From Planctomycetota bacterium (GTDB lineage: Bacteria; Planctomycetota; Planctomycetia; Planctomycetales; Planctomycetaceae): DNA of 64,000 nt. The notes under the pieces are model-generated. The model was not told where the DNA came from. It ran no database searches and was given only the letters and a program-made list of their open reading frames with translations. Positions 9,223 to 20,130 of this stretch are shown here, piece after piece (the stretch's first letter is position 1; every line of letters starts with the position of its first letter). The stretch is taken from contig QWQG01000129.1 in NCBI GenBank assembly GCA_003670925.1, positions 1 to 64,000 on the forward strand, in the 5' to 3' direction. Made by a program: the position numbers and the translations under genes.

Positions 9223-12200
9223 TCAAGACTTACTCACAGATGGATCGACACCGAGTCGGATCAAATCGGCCAATTCTCGCGTGGACAGTTTTGCGGCGGC
9301 GTCGGCACCTGACAGCACACCATCGACGAGATCGCGTTTTTCGTCGTGCATTTTCAGGATCTGTTCTTCGATCGTGCCGCGGGCAATGATCCGGTAGACC
9401 ATGACAGGGCGTGTCTGGCCGATGCGATGGGCGCGGTCGGTCGCTTGGTCTTCGACCGCAGGATTCCACCATGGATCCATGTGGATTACGTAGTCGGCCG
9501 CTGTGAGATTCAGACCCGTGCCGCCGGCCTTGAGTGAAATTAGAAACGCATCACTTTCGCCATTTTGAAACGCTTCAACGCGCTGCTGCCGCTGCGCCGG
9601 GGTCGTCTGGCCGTCAAGGTACTGATACGTGATACCAGCTTTGTCACATGCTTCCCGGATGAGGGCCAGATGCGATGTGAACTGACTGAAGATCAGCGGT
9701 CGGTTGCCGCGTTCCTTCAACTGCGCAAGCTGCTCCATCAACACATCGAGCTTTGCAGACGAGCCCTTCCATTTATCATCGACAAGTCCGATATGACACG
9801 AAAGTTGCCGCATGCGCGTCAACATCTGCAAGACCTTGAATCGCTGGTCGTGCGACAAACTGTCATCGCCGATCTGATCAAGTTCGCTAACCGCAGCCAG
9901 GCGCATCTGGTCGTAGCGTTTACGTTCCTCAGCGGACAAATCTACCATCAGATTTGTTTCTGTGCGCTCCGGAAGATCTTTGAGCACCTCTGCCTTGGAT
10001 CGGCGGAGGATAAACGGGGCTATCACATGCGCCAGTGCTTCTCGTCGGTCACTGTTGCGGTCTTTTTCGATCGGGGCTGCGAAGCGTTTACGGAACTGCT
10101 CCCATGAACCGAGGACTCCAGGCGCTACCGTGTGGAAGATACTCCACAGTTCTCCCAGATGATTTTCCATCGGTGTCCCGGTAAGTGCGATTTTCCAGTC
10201 TGCCTGCAGCGTACGAATTTGAGCGGCCGTCTTGCTGTTGCTGTTTTTGATGTTCTGCGCTTCGTCCAGAATGAGCGTGCCCCATTTGATGTCCTTGAGC
10301 AATTCCGCCTCACGCAACGCCAGCCCATAACTGCAGATCACGACATCCCCATCGCCGACGTGATTCTTGAGGTCCATGCGATCGATATCGCGAAATACGA
10401 TCGGCGTCAGCGACGGTGTGAACCGTTCGCATTCACGCTGCCAATTGAAACCCAGCGACGTCGGAGCGATCACAAGCGTGGGACCCGATTCGATGCGGGT
10501 GAGCAGCATGGCCAAGGCCTGCACGGTTTTGCCGAGACCCATGTCGTCCGCCAGAATGCCGCCAATGCCCCAATGAGATAGGCGGCACAACCAGCGAAAA
10601 CCTTCGAGCTGATAATCTCGCAGTTGTGCGTTGAGCCCGGCTGGCGGATCATAAACCGTGTCTGTGGCTTCGCGCAGGCGTTTAAGACACTTGTCCCAGT
10701 GCTTGTCAGAAGCAACCTGAATTTGAGCCGCTTCGAGTGCGGCCACGACGGGAATCGCCGACGCATCCAGTTGCAGTTTTCCACGAGATTCCAGACTTAC
10801 ATCCGCCAGTCGCCGTAGGGCATAGCGGAGTTCTTCCGCCACAGCAGCCCATTTGCCTGGTGCGATTTCCATGAGTCCATTGGTCGGGCGTCCGTGCATC
10901 CCGGCTAGCAGATCTTTGAGCGGAATTTCTTGTTCCCCGATTTTACAGGTCCCGGTCAGACCGAACCAGTCTCGCTGGCGTGACACGGTGACGCGGACAT
11001 TGTTCGCGGTTAATCTGCCGATCACATCGAAGCGGCTTACGGAATCCTTATGCCACAGCACAACCAGTTCGCCGCGTTCTACTACGGCTCCGGCGTCGGA
11101 CAGCAGATTACTGACATCATCGGCGTCCGAAATTCTCCAGCCGCAGCGGCTGATCGGAACGCCGCGTTTGAGTTTGAGTTCCGTTGCCAGTTCACGGGTG
11201 CGTTGGACTTCGTCGGCAAGATTACGCACGTACTGGACGGGCTTTTCGTCAACGATCTCATGAATTCGGGCAAGTCCTTCGCCTGGCGATTGGAGCATCT
11301 GATTGCGATCACGCACTTGGATGGACGCGTCCAGCATTCCGCTGCGACGGAGTTGTAACACGAGCGTCATCTGTCCGTGATACGACACATCCTGTCCGGC
11401 GATGGATTCCGGAAGTCGCACGGCCATGCAGGACCGCAGTGGTTCAAGCGCTTTGAGCAATGCTGGTTGCTTGTCAAGAGGAATGATGTCCGCTTGTTTC
11501 CTGAGATGATTACAGATGTCACTGGAATGCGGCGGACCGGAAAAATAAACCGCCCGACCCTGTTCCTGCAACACGATGAGAACACCGCGACTTGCATCCG
11601 CAAAAAACGCGGTGCTGCCTTCCGGCTGCGCGCTCATCATGTCTGTCGCGGACGTCGATAGACGCAGTCCACCTGCGACTTCCTGAACGATAATTTCCAG
11701 TGGCCGTGTTTCGAGTTCGCATGGTTCACGGTCAAACGTAACCTGATCACTGCCGGCTAGAATTTTCAACGCATCTGCGAGCTCCAGAGTGGGTGTCTGC
11801 CAGCGTTCCTGTTTGATCAGTTCTGCCAACTGTTGATCAATCGCCGTCCACTGCTCTCGGGATGATTTTAGGAATGCTTCCAGCGTGCTTTCTTTACCCT
11901 TCGTCCAGCCGCCGTTCTTTTTTTCCTGTTGCAAACAGGGGCTCAGATGGACGGATTTGTAATAACGGTCGAGTTTGACATCCCACACAAACCGCGTCAG
12001 GGGCTTGTCGATCACGTGGGCATCAGCACCTTTGGGCAGCGCCATCTGCGCATTTCGCGCCAGTGACTGCAACATCGAAAATGTCTGCTTCAGATTTCGA
12101 TCGGTCAAATCTTCACCGACAATTTTTGCGACCAGTTCGGATCTAGGATTGTTGAGCAGATCCTTGATCTTCACGGCCATGAAATATGTATGCTCACAGA

Positions 12201-12588
12201 GATCCTGATGACCACAGTTACACGATGTCGAAAACGTGCGGGCATCTAGGTTGAACGTCCATGCGGCCAGATATGTTGATGCTCCACACTTCAGGACCAC
12301 TTCACATCCGTCGTCGCGATTGACAGACTTGAGTTCCAGTGAGCCCTTGACGCGGGCGGCACGTCGGCGTTTATCAAGGCTATGACCACTGATCAGTCCG
12401 CCGATTGCGTCCTGCCAATCATTCAGCAATTCACTGGTAGCCGCCTTGGAGGGAACTATGCCACCATTCTTACCGAGGATGCTGACACCCATTTCTTGCA
12501 GCAATCTGGCAATGTCAGGATCGTTGGCGAAACTTCGGGGATCAAATCTTTCGCCACGTCGATCATGCTTACCGCGCGCCATCTGCAT
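9223..12588 (-). CDS. SWI2/SNF2-family DEAD/DEAH helicase with SWIM zinc finger
   Basis: 1121 aa; SWIM-like CNCGHQDLCEH, Walker A DDMGLGKTVQALA, DEAQNIKN, helicase C motifs (LKAGGTGLNLTAADYVIHMDPWWNPAVEDQATDRAHRIGQ). Confidence 0.93.
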   Translation of the reverse strand: MQMARGKHDRRGERFDPRSFANDPDIARLLQEMGVSILGKNGGIVPSKAATSELLNDWQDAIGGLISGHSLDKRRRAARVKGSLELKSVNRDDGCEVVLKCGASTYLAAWTFNLDARTFSTSCNCGHQDLCEHTYFMAVKIKDLLNNPRSELVAKIVGEDLTDRNLKQTFSMLQSLARNAQMALPKGADAHVIDKPLTRFVWDVKLDRYYKSVHLSPCLQQEKKNGGWTKGKESTLEAFLKSSREQWTAIDQQLAELIKQERWQTPTLELADALKILAGSDQVTFDREPCELETRPLEIIVQEVAGGLRLSTSATDMMSAQPEGSTAFFADASRGVLIVLQEQGRAVYFSGPPHSSDICNHLRKQADIIPLDKQPALLKALEPLRSCMAVRLPESIAGQDVSYHGQMTLVLQLRRSGMLDASIQVRDRNQMLQSPGEGLARIHEIVDEKPVQYVRNLADEVQRTRELATELKLKRGVPISRCGWRISDADDVSNLLSDAGAVVERGELVVLWHKDSVSRFDVIGRLTANNVRVTVSRQRDWFGLTGTCKIGEQEIPLKDLLAGMHGRPTNGLMEIAPGKWAAVAEELRYALRRLADVSLESRGKLQLDASAIPVVAALEAAQIQVASDKHWDKCLKRLREATDTVYDPPAGLNAQLRDYQLEGFRWLCRLSHWGIGGILADDMGLGKTVQALAMLLTRIESGPTLVIAPTSLGFNWQRECERFTPSLTPIVFRDIDRMDLKNHVGDGDVVICSYGLALREAELLKDIKWGTLILDEAQNIKNSNSKTAAQIRTLQADWKIALTGTPMENHLGELWSIFHTVAPGVLGSWEQFRKRFAAPIEKDRNSDRREALAHVIAPFILRRSKAEVLKDLPERTETNLMVDLSAEERKRYDQMRLAAVSELDQIGDDSLSHDQRFKVLQMLTRMRQLSCHIGLVDDKWKGSSAKLDVLMEQLAQLKERGNRPLIFSQFTSHLALIREACDKAGITYQYLDGQTTPAQRQQRVEAFQNGESDAFLISLKAGGTGLNLTAADYVIHMDPWWNPAVEDQATDRAHRIGQTRPVMVYRIIARGTIEEQILKMHDEKRDLVDGVLSGADAAAKLSTRELADLIRLGVDPSVSKS

Positions 12589-12961
12589 CGCTTCCCTGCT
12601 GATTACCTGAATTGATGAGCCTGGTTCCGCTTTGGGTGGCTCGCTCAGAGAATTCTCCTCTGGACAGCGTTATGCTCGCAAGAGACGGGGTTTCGTCAAG
12701 CGGCGATGCCCGATTTTCCTGCAGAGCGAAAGCAAATTGTCGCGCAGCGGCGGAAGAGTTCCATCATTTTGGCACGAAAAGGCCGTGGCGAGGCGATGGT
12801 GGTGAAGAAAATCCCCGATCGCCTGTTTGTCCCGATCAGAACAAGACATCATAGGCCCCTGACCGATTCTGATGTGGGGCGTCGTGAATGACTCCACGAC
12901 TGACAAGGTTTACCAGTATTCCGTTGAGATTTCCCCATCATGTTTCGACAGGTCAGGACCT

Positions 12962-14047
12962 TTAGTCGCAAATCCAACGCATCCATGATTCGATGGTTGG
13001 CTTCTCCGATTTCTCGACCCAGCGGAACACGAAGTAGCAGCAGACGATGAATAACAGAGCCAAGATCAATGAGACACCATAGGGAAACGCTTGACCCCAG
13101 TAGTACGTCGGCTCCTGATTCATGGATATACCATAAATCCACAAAGGCCAAATGTGGACAATGTGATGCAAGAGATAAATTGACAGTGAATACCGGCTGA
13201 ACATTGATGCCACAGACAAGAGACCACTCCGGTTGGCAAATCGCGGGTTTTGGTCAACCCAACGATGGCAAAACGTGAACAACAAGAGGGTCATCCCCAG
13301 CGTCCCAGAGACATATTCCGGCGACGCAGGAAACATCGACCAGCCGTTGAGAAATGACTTTGAAAAAACAACCGGTGCATACCAGCGAACAAGCACTGCT
13401 GACGCGGAAATTGCTACCAACACAGCGCCGGTCATCACGATCGAGCGCGGCAATCCGGCTGGTCGCGCATTCTTGCTGAAGATCAGTGAGGCCGCGACAA
13501 AACCGCTGACGGGAAATGCGATCCACGGAAAGATCGGAAAATGGCCGGTGATAAAAAACCCAATGATCACCTCGGAAAGCGTCGGATCACACTCGAAGTA
13601 ACCCTGCACCCAGTAGGCGGGATAATTGGCAACGGTCTGCAGGATGGGGCTGACCGAAGTTGACAGAATAATCAGCAGCAGCGACATCGGCATCGCAAAA
13701 TTTCGTACGACGTTGAGCACAATGAGGGACACACCGATAAACGTCAGAATATCCCAAGTAAAAAGGTCTTCGGGAAGCCACACAAATGCGTTGAATACAA
13801 AACCAAGTCCAAACAGGAAAAGTCCCCGCCGCAGCGTCACTTTGGAAATCTCCGAATCCTCTCTCCCGCGCGCTTCCTGACCAGATAGCCACAACCAATA
13901 ACTCATGCCCGTCAGGAAGGTAAACAGAGGTGCACCGAAACCATCGGGGCTCCATTCTCTGACGCCTGAAAGGTTTTCAAGAAAATGCACAATGACCATC
14001 ACAACGATGGCGCTCGCTCTCAATATGTCGATCGACGAATAGCGCAT
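12962..14047 (-). CDS. Multi-pass acyltransferase-like membrane protein (DUF1624/HGSNAT-like)
   Basis: N-terminal RYSSIDILRASAIVVMVIVHFLE and about 10 predicted TM segments. Confidence 0.65.
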   Translation of the reverse strand: MRYSSIDILRASAIVVMVIVHFLENLSGVREWSPDGFGAPLFTFLTGMSYWLWLSGQEARGREDSEISKVTLRRGLFLFGLGFVFNAFVWLPEDLFTWDILTFIGVSLIVLNVVRNFAMPMSLLLIILSTSVSPILQTVANYPAYWVQGYFECDPTLSEVIIGFFITGHFPIFPWIAFPVSGFVAASLIFSKNARPAGLPRSIVMTGAVLVAISASAVLVRWYAPVVFSKSFLNGWSMFPASPEYVSGTLGMTLLLFTFCHRWVDQNPRFANRSGLLSVASMFSRYSLSIYLLHHIVHIWPLWIYGISMNQEPTYYWGQAFPYGVSLILALLFIVCCYFVFRWVEKSEKPTIESWMRWICD

Positions 14048-14050
14048 GGC

Positions 14051-14974
14051 TCAAGTCCTCGCCGAAGACAGAAAATCGACAGCGAGCAGAATTGTTTCTG
14101 TAGCGAGCAACAAAATGATGACCCACTCGAGGGAATGGCTCGTGCGGTTCGACATGAAATCGCTAGCACGCTGACCACACATCTCATAGATCTTTTCGAA
14201 GACCTCCGTCTGCTCGCGGGTAAACTGTAATCGATCCGCTAGCCGCGTTTTCTCGCGCAGTCTCTCCCCAATCTGGCTTGCCAAGGTTGGCGGATAGATT
14301 GGAGGACATTCGATATGCGGTGCCATTCTGGCAAGTCGCACACGCATCGAAATGACTTGCTGAAATCGCTGCATTAATTGTTTTCGCGTGGCAACAGCCT
14401 GTACCCTGAATTCAAAGGCGAGTGGTGTATCAAGCTCCAGTTGGGGCCAGTTTTGTCCGATTTCGTCTTCAATGCTCCGGAGTTCTGCTTCGAAGTAGCA
14501 AAATTCAATGATCGCTCCGCGAACAGCTTCCATCCTATCGGACGGTGCAATGACGGCAGTGCGCCCCGGGGCCCAAAAGATCTGTGCGCCTTGCAGGATC
14601 AGCGGCAGACATCGCCGCTCGTGTCCTAATTCGTCGAGTTCCACCCACAACCGAGCGGCTGCGAGAACCTGCGGATCCTCCAACCCGGTGGACGGGATGG
14701 TCAGGATCTGCAACTGAGCGCGTGAAGTCGGAGAACAATCCGAAGAGGAGATGGCCCCGAGGGAGACGGCGGATGCTGATCCGGGACCGGAATCGATCAA
14801 AATCGCTTTTTGGCGAACCGCCAGAGGCAGTTCATGCACGACCTTTTGACCTTCTAGGACTTCTGCAGCAAACAAGATGTGCTGTACTCGCGCCTCAGGT
14901 GATAAACGGCCTGTCGTCTCTGATTCAGGTGTCATGCGTAGATTTGTCTTTGTCGGATTGGTTGCGTGTGGCAT
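14051..14974 (-). CDS. RMD1/DUF155-like protein with C-terminal TM anchor
   Basis: C-terminal FTREQTEVFEKIYEMCGQRASDFMSNRTSHSLEWVIILLLATE resembles the conserved end of the RMD1/Sif2 (DUF155) family. Confidence 0.55.
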   Translation of the reverse strand: MPHATNPTKTNLRMTPESETTGRLSPEARVQHILFAAEVLEGQKVVHELPLAVRQKAILIDSGPGSASAVSLGAISSSDCSPTSRAQLQILTIPSTGLEDPQVLAAARLWVELDELGHERRCLPLILQGAQIFWAPGRTAVIAPSDRMEAVRGAIIEFCYFEAELRSIEDEIGQNWPQLELDTPLAFEFRVQAVATRKQLMQRFQQVISMRVRLARMAPHIECPPIYPPTLASQIGERLREKTRLADRLQFTREQTEVFEKIYEMCGQRASDFMSNRTSHSLEWVIILLLATETILLAVDFLSSART

Positions 14975-14976
14975 AG

Positions 14977-16371
14977 TTATTTATCGGTATCGTTGGCGTC
15001 AGCCAGATTGGCGGCGAGCCATCCCGCGACATACGAGGCGGAGTCCAGAACACCATTGAGCGTGGAATCGAAAAGATAGTCGCCGACGACAAACAGATCA
15101 GAATGCTCGAGAGGCTCCGGCTGGTGACGTTGGTCCGGATTCTGGGGAACGATGCCTCCCGGAAGCGCGTTGACCGCCCCAATCCATCGATGCACACGGC
15201 CCTCCAGAAAATACCGGCGGCCAGCGGCGAGAAAATCAGGTAACGACTTCAGAGCCAGCTCAATCAACTCATCATCGGGGAGCACGCTCAATTCCTTCGC
15301 GTCACATCCTCCAAGCAGCCAGCCAAGTACCCCGTGCCGCGCATCCGGATCACGAGCTGATTCGTCATAAAGACAGCAGCCGTGAAACCGATCTAACATG
15401 CAGTAAGACTCTGTCAGTTTGCCGCGCCAGAATGGCTGGTCGAACAACAGCGTCATCCGCAGATAATGCGCAGGATGATCGTACTGATGGTGATGTCGCT
15501 GCATGGCGGCCGCCAATCGAGCGCCGCCGTATGCGATCGATGGCACGGCATCGTTCGGCAACGCGACAACGACAAAATCAAAATCTTCGTCCTGTAAAAT
15601 CCCCTGATGCGTCGATGTGACCCGCAAGTCTCCAGTGCTTCCTCTGGCGATCCGATTCACTTTGTGCTGCAGCCGCGCAGTCAGATGCGTGCGTTTGGCC
15701 AGCTCTTGCGGAAGTTGCTCGTTGCCACCTTCAATGCTGTACAGTTTCATGTACGCCGGATGATTCATGAGGTAGTTCTGAAGCCCGTAGGAAATACTCG
15801 TTTTCTCGGGTTCTGTGGCCAGATCACTGTGAATCAGACACTCAATGAACTGCTGCGCTGCAGGTTCACCAATCGCCGACAGCACGGAATCGAAACGCAA
15901 CACGGTCTGAGAAGTCGCCAGTGCTTCGGCAAAGTCCGATTCGTAAAATTCCCGCGGACTCATGCTGCCGCGTGCCCTTTCGTCAAATTCAGCGTAGGCC
16001 ATCCGGGTACCGTGGCCAAATTGATCTTGGATATCATCCAGATTGGCAAGAACCTGGTGATTTATAATCACCGACGAGCCACCCATTGCATTGATAGATA
16101 ACCCAAGCTCAGCCACAAGTTGCCGGAGCGGATCTTCATCCACGGGCGTGTAATCGTAAAACTCAGCCGCCCCTGCTTCGTAAATCGCAGGGATGGTGCC
16201 AAATTTTCGAGTCATAATCTTGCCGCCAAGACGATCGCTGGCCTCAAACAGTGTTGTTCGGAGTGGGCGATCTGCCAGCTTTTGCAGTAGATACGCGGTC
16301 ATGAGACCTCCCGGGCCACCGCCTACAATACCTACCCTGTTTTTTGTCATGGACGATTCCCTGTCGACCAA
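14977..16371 (-). CDS. FAD-dependent amine oxidase/protoporphyrinogen oxidase-like oxidoreductase
   Basis: VGIVGGGPGGLMTAYLLQKL...LFEASDRLGGKIMTRKF dinucleotide-binding motif. Start may be at 16350. Confidence 0.82.
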   Translation of the reverse strand: MVDRESSMTKNRVGIVGGGPGGLMTAYLLQKLADRPLRTTLFEASDRLGGKIMTRKFGTIPAIYEAGAAEFYDYTPVDEDPLRQLVAELGLSINAMGGSSVIINHQVLANLDDIQDQFGHGTRMAYAEFDERARGSMSPREFYESDFAEALATSQTVLRFDSVLSAIGEPAAQQFIECLIHSDLATEPEKTSISYGLQNYLMNHPAYMKLYSIEGGNEQLPQELAKRTHLTARLQHKVNRIARGSTGDLRVTSTHQGILQDEDFDFVVVALPNDAVPSIAYGGARLAAAMQRHHHQYDHPAHYLRMTLLFDQPFWRGKLTESYCMLDRFHGCCLYDESARDPDARHGVLGWLLGGCDAKELSVLPDDELIELALKSLPDFLAAGRRYFLEGRVHRWIGAVNALPGGIVPQNPDQRHQPEPLEHSDLFVVGDYLFDSTLNGVLDSASYVAGWLAANLADANDTDK

Positions 16372-16468
16372 TATTTCGGCTTGCCATTTTGAAATTCAGC
16401 GACAACTCCGAAGAGATTCGGCAAATCTTTAGTTGGCAGGCAATGGGTCGGGAAGTTTGAAATATCTC

Positions 16469-16493
16469 TGTTTCTCAACTCAGGTGAGAAACA
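16469..16493. other. Intergenic hairpin
   Basis: TGTTTCTCA-actcagg-TGAGAAACA: 9-bp perfect stem, 7-nt loop, upstream of the 16371 gene. Confidence 0.6.
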
Positions 16494-16573
16494 ACACATT
16501 AGGAGTTTATCCCATGAACCTGAAGCTGTGATGAAGAATTTGGACTAGCACAATAATGCCAAATAAACTTAGC

Positions 16574-16592
16574 GAAATTCGCAAGAATTCAG
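16574..16592. repeat. Single copy of the GAATTC-GCAA-GAATTC repeat (one mismatch)
   Basis: GAAATTCGCAAGAATTCAG, intergenic. Confidence 0.8.
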
Positions 16593-16656
16593 AGTGGCAG
16601 CACAGGCAAGCTCGATCGGACTTCTGACTTAGGCAGAGCGAGGCCGCCCAGCGGAG

Positions 16657-17640
16657 CTAGCCCACATCCTCCTGTGCCCGTCCGCCGTCTGGCTTCTCGG
16701 GGACCGGTTTACGCGGTGGTGGTTCCGGCGCCTCAAAGTCTCTGGGTAAATTCCCGTCTTCCACAAATTCCTCGACAAGTGCTTTCCGTCGATCTGCTAC
16801 CGCGCGGTCGAATTCGCTGAGCATATCCAAGGCCTTGTCACGGCGGGTCACGAGGCCGATGATCAGATATTGCGTGATTGCCATCAGATAGCAGACCCAG
16901 CCAACCATCCAGCGTTCCCGACGACGTTCAAACTGATCAATCTCTCGCTTCATGGCGGCGATTTCCGGCATGACGCGGCAGACCTGTGTGGCAGACACCA
17001 GACTCTGCAGCGGCAGCGCCATACTAAACTGCTCGCAGCACGACCAGCCGATAACAAAATCGTGGCGGGCAATGTCTGCACGATGCTCATCCATTGACGG
17101 CAACTGTGCCCCAACAATCGCACACATCATGGCCAGCACAGGTGAAGAACGATTCAAATGCCGGCAGGCGATGCCTTTCAGGAACTTCCGTTTTTGGCGC
17201 CAGATCTGTCGGAAGACGTTTTCGCCTTTCTTCATTTTTGGAGGACCGGGGTGCATGACAGAAAATAGTTCCTGATCGGGCATCGCTTCGATCACACCAA
17301 TGGCCAGCATGAGCCGTAGCCCCATCGTGAACCAGTCCGCGCGATCCAGCCAGTCTACGTTCTGCACCCACCAGAAGAGCAAGTGTTCCATGTTGGCGCT
17401 CGCCGCCAGGAGCAGCAAAGCTCCGCGAAACCATTCTTCTAAATCCTTCTCCAATTCCTTGTCCAAGGTGTGCAGGCGAAACACACGCTTCAGAATAAAG
17501 CGAAAGATTGGGATGGCGATCAAACCCACAATCAGACGCGTGAAGGGCTTCAGGATTTCGCGCAGGATCGGCAGGTCCAAGATGATTTTAAAGAGACTTC
17601 CCAACGCAGAGAGATCCTTGAACAACTGCCGCAAAATCAA
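16657..17640 (-). CDS. Hypothetical membrane protein
   Basis: 327-aa ORF with several hydrophobic segments; family not recognised. Confidence 0.6.
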   Translation of the reverse strand: MILRQLFKDLSALGSLFKIILDLPILREILKPFTRLIVGLIAIPIFRFILKRVFRLHTLDKELEKDLEEWFRGALLLLAASANMEHLLFWWVQNVDWLDRADWFTMGLRLMLAIGVIEAMPDQELFSVMHPGPPKMKKGENVFRQIWRQKRKFLKGIACRHLNRSSPVLAMMCAIVGAQLPSMDEHRADIARHDFVIGWSCCEQFSMALPLQSLVSATQVCRVMPEIAAMKREIDQFERRRERWMVGWVCYLMAITQYLIIGLVTRRDKALDMLSEFDRAVADRRKALVEEFVEDGNLPRDFEAPEPPPRKPVPEKPDGGRAQEDVG

Positions 17641-17835
17641 GATCCCAATCTAGGCACGAATGCAAAAATGAATGGAGTCACATGCCTAGATTCGACTTGA
17701 TGACTCTACACTGTATCTTTTGCCACACGCAGCGACTACAGAGTTCGCGTATTTCCACATTGCTGCTGAACGTGCAACTGCAAATCATGGCAGAACCACG
17801 ATTCTGGGAACGAACTTCTATCCCCGAAGGATTTA

Positions 17836-18612
17836 TTGATGCTTGGCTTTGCCGGTGAAACGGAACTTGATCTGCGCTTCCGGCTATTTAATATTCCCGT
17901 TCGAGTCCATCCGATGTTCTGGCTCTCTTCAGCATGGATGGTCTGGGACGGTGACAATCTCCCCTTTACGCTGCTCGGCGTGCTCTGCATCTTCATCTCA
18001 ATCCTCGTCCACGAACTTGGACATGCGGCGATGATGCGGCGTTACGGATATCCGTCCGAAATTGTCCTCTATTTTCTGGGCGGTTATGCCACAGCCACTC
18101 ACTTGTCTCCATGGCGAAATATCCGCATGTCGGCCGCAGGTCCCCTAGCGGGGCTCGCACTTTCGGCACTTGTGTATCTCCTGCTGCTGACGATGGTCGA
18201 AAACCCATTACTATTTTTAAGCTCCCAATCCCCGATGTCACAGGTCGTGCGGGTTTCGTTGTTTGTGGGAGTGTTTGTGAATTGTATGAATCTCCTGCCT
18301 TGTCTTCCGCTGGACGGCGGCCGCATCATGGAATCGCTCATCACGCTGTTCGCCAATCGTGGACGTGGCAATCAAGAGCTTGTCCTGCAGATCTCAGTCG
18401 CCGTCGCAGGCGCCGTGGCCCTGCGTTGTGCGTATTGTCAGAATAGCGAAGCTGCCACTGTGATCCCCCTGGCAGCCTACAGCTGGCTCCCGGATCCACA
18501 TCAAATAATTTTGCGTTCTCTGCAACCCGACCCGAATTTTCTGATGATCTTCTTCGGTCTGCTGTGCGCGCAAAATGTCATCGCCCTAAACAATCTGAAA
18601 CGGTGGCGATAA
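17836..18612 (+). CDS. Site-2 protease family (M50) membrane metalloprotease
   Basis: HELGH motif (ILVHELGHAAMMRRYG) and NLLPCLPLDGGRIME. Confidence 0.88.
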   Translation: MMLGFAGETELDLRFRLFNIPVRVHPMFWLSSAWMVWDGDNLPFTLLGVLCIFISILVHELGHAAMMRRYGYPSEIVLYFLGGYATATHLSPWRNIRMSAAGPLAGLALSALVYLLLLTMVENPLLFLSSQSPMSQVVRVSLFVGVFVNCMNLLPCLPLDGGRIMESLITLFANRGRGNQELVLQISVAVAGAVALRCAYCQNSEAATVIPLAAYSWLPDPHQIILRSLQPDPNFLMIFFGLLCAQNVIALNNLKRWR

Positions 18613-18645
18613 GAATCGGCACATCGCGTGCAATCCGGGACACGG

Positions 18646-20130
18646 CTAAAGCATTTTCCTGAGTCGATCACCATCCAAAGTTGACTGTAACGTGGTCACA
18701 CTGCGAGCGTCAGGGGCGGGCGCACTAGTTTTCCACTGCCGCGCGTGGATGATTTCCAGAGCAGCGATGCGGTAGGCTTCGGCCATTGTGGGAGAGTTGA
18801 ACGTCGCGTTAGCGAACGTATCAACCGACATTTTCCCAAGAATCGCCATTTGTCCAAGGTGTACGAGTTCCGTCGCGCCGTCGCCGGCAATCTGAACGCC
18901 CAGTAATTTGTCGCCGCGTGCATCCGCAACCAGTTTCAATTGACCAGACGTGGAAGCCATGATGTGGGCGCGCGCGACCTGCCTGAAGTGAACTCGCGCC
19001 ACGATCGGATTGCCCACAGTTCTCACAGCCTGCTGCTCGGTCAGACCAATAGTCGCAATTTCCGGGATCGTATAAACACCCATTGGCAGCAATCCGATTT
19101 CGATATTCGTGATGCCTAACAACGCATGACAGGCGGCTCGCCGGCCCTGTTCCATCGCCACTGAGGCCATTGCCTGCGAACCAACCATGTCACCAGCGGC
19201 GTAAATATGCGGAACATTCGTTTGGTAGAATTCATTTACCGTCAAGAGACCGGATCCCGACACTTCTAGTCCGACTTTTTCGACCGCTAGCGTGTCGAGA
19301 TTCGCGACGCGGCCGAGCGCCACAAACGCTTTATCGGCCTTGAGTACTTCGCCTGTCTTCAGGGTCACCCTAACGGAACTGATCTCGTCCCACGCTGCAG
19401 ATACAATTTCACTGTTTCCACGAAATTCGCCGCCGTTTGCCTGAAACTGCATCAGAAAGAAATCGACGATTTCCGGATCGAGGAATCCTAAAGGCAACGG
19501 TGCCTCGTCAAGCAGTGTGACCTTGACTCCGAGTGCCGCAAATGTCGAAGCATATTCACACGAAATGACGCCACCACCCAAAATGAGGATCGAATGCGGG
19601 AGGTACGTCATGGAAAGAATGGAATCACTGTCGAGAATATTCTCATGATCCACAGCAAAGTTTGGGAGCTTACGCGGCCGTGCACTATTAGCCAGGATGA
19701 TGTTGTCTGTGGTCACCTGTGACCGTCGACCCTTAATATCTGAAATGGCGATTTCGTGAGGCGAGACGAACTCTGCAAGGCCCCAGGCGCGTTCCACGTT
19801 TGCCTGTTTTAGGAGCCGGCGCGTCGTTTCCTGATGGGCTTGGACGACTTCGGTCAGACGCTTCATTAAACTGGTGATGCTCAGTTCTGGATCACGGATG
19901 ATCTTATAGATATCTCCGCTGCGACGTTGAAAGGCGGTCAGTGTCAGCGCTGTTTCATGCAGCGTTTTGCTGGGGATCGTGCCGTCCTCAACGCAGGCTC
20001 CTCCGACCTGCGATTCCTGCTCCACAAGCAGCACGTGCGCACCGCGTGCAGATGCTTCTAGCGCCGCATTTTGTCCTGCAGGACCACTGCCGATGACCAC
20101 CATGTCAAAGTGATTACGAGATACAATCAT
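18646..20130 (-). CDS. sthA: Si-specific NAD(P)+ transhydrogenase (soluble transhydrogenase)
   Basis: FDMVVIGSGPAGQNAALEA, GGACVEDGTIPSKTLHE, ILGGGVISCEYASTFAALGVKVTLLD. The ATG at 20130 overlaps the HDOD gene stop as ATGA. Confidence 0.88.
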   Translation of the reverse strand: MIVSRNHFDMVVIGSGPAGQNAALEASARGAHVLLVEQESQVGGACVEDGTIPSKTLHETALTLTAFQRRSGDIYKIIRDPELSITSLMKRLTEVVQAHQETTRRLLKQANVERAWGLAEFVSPHEIAISDIKGRRSQVTTDNIILANSARPRKLPNFAVDHENILDSDSILSMTYLPHSILILGGGVISCEYASTFAALGVKVTLLDEAPLPLGFLDPEIVDFFLMQFQANGGEFRGNSEIVSAAWDEISSVRVTLKTGEVLKADKAFVALGRVANLDTLAVEKVGLEVSGSGLLTVNEFYQTNVPHIYAAGDMVGSQAMASVAMEQGRRAACHALLGITNIEIGLLPMGVYTIPEIATIGLTEQQAVRTVGNPIVARVHFRQVARAHIMASTSGQLKLVADARGDKLLGVQIAGDGATELVHLGQMAILGKMSVDTFANATFNSPTMAEAYRIAALEIIHARQWKTSAPAPDARSVTTLQSTLDGDRLRKML

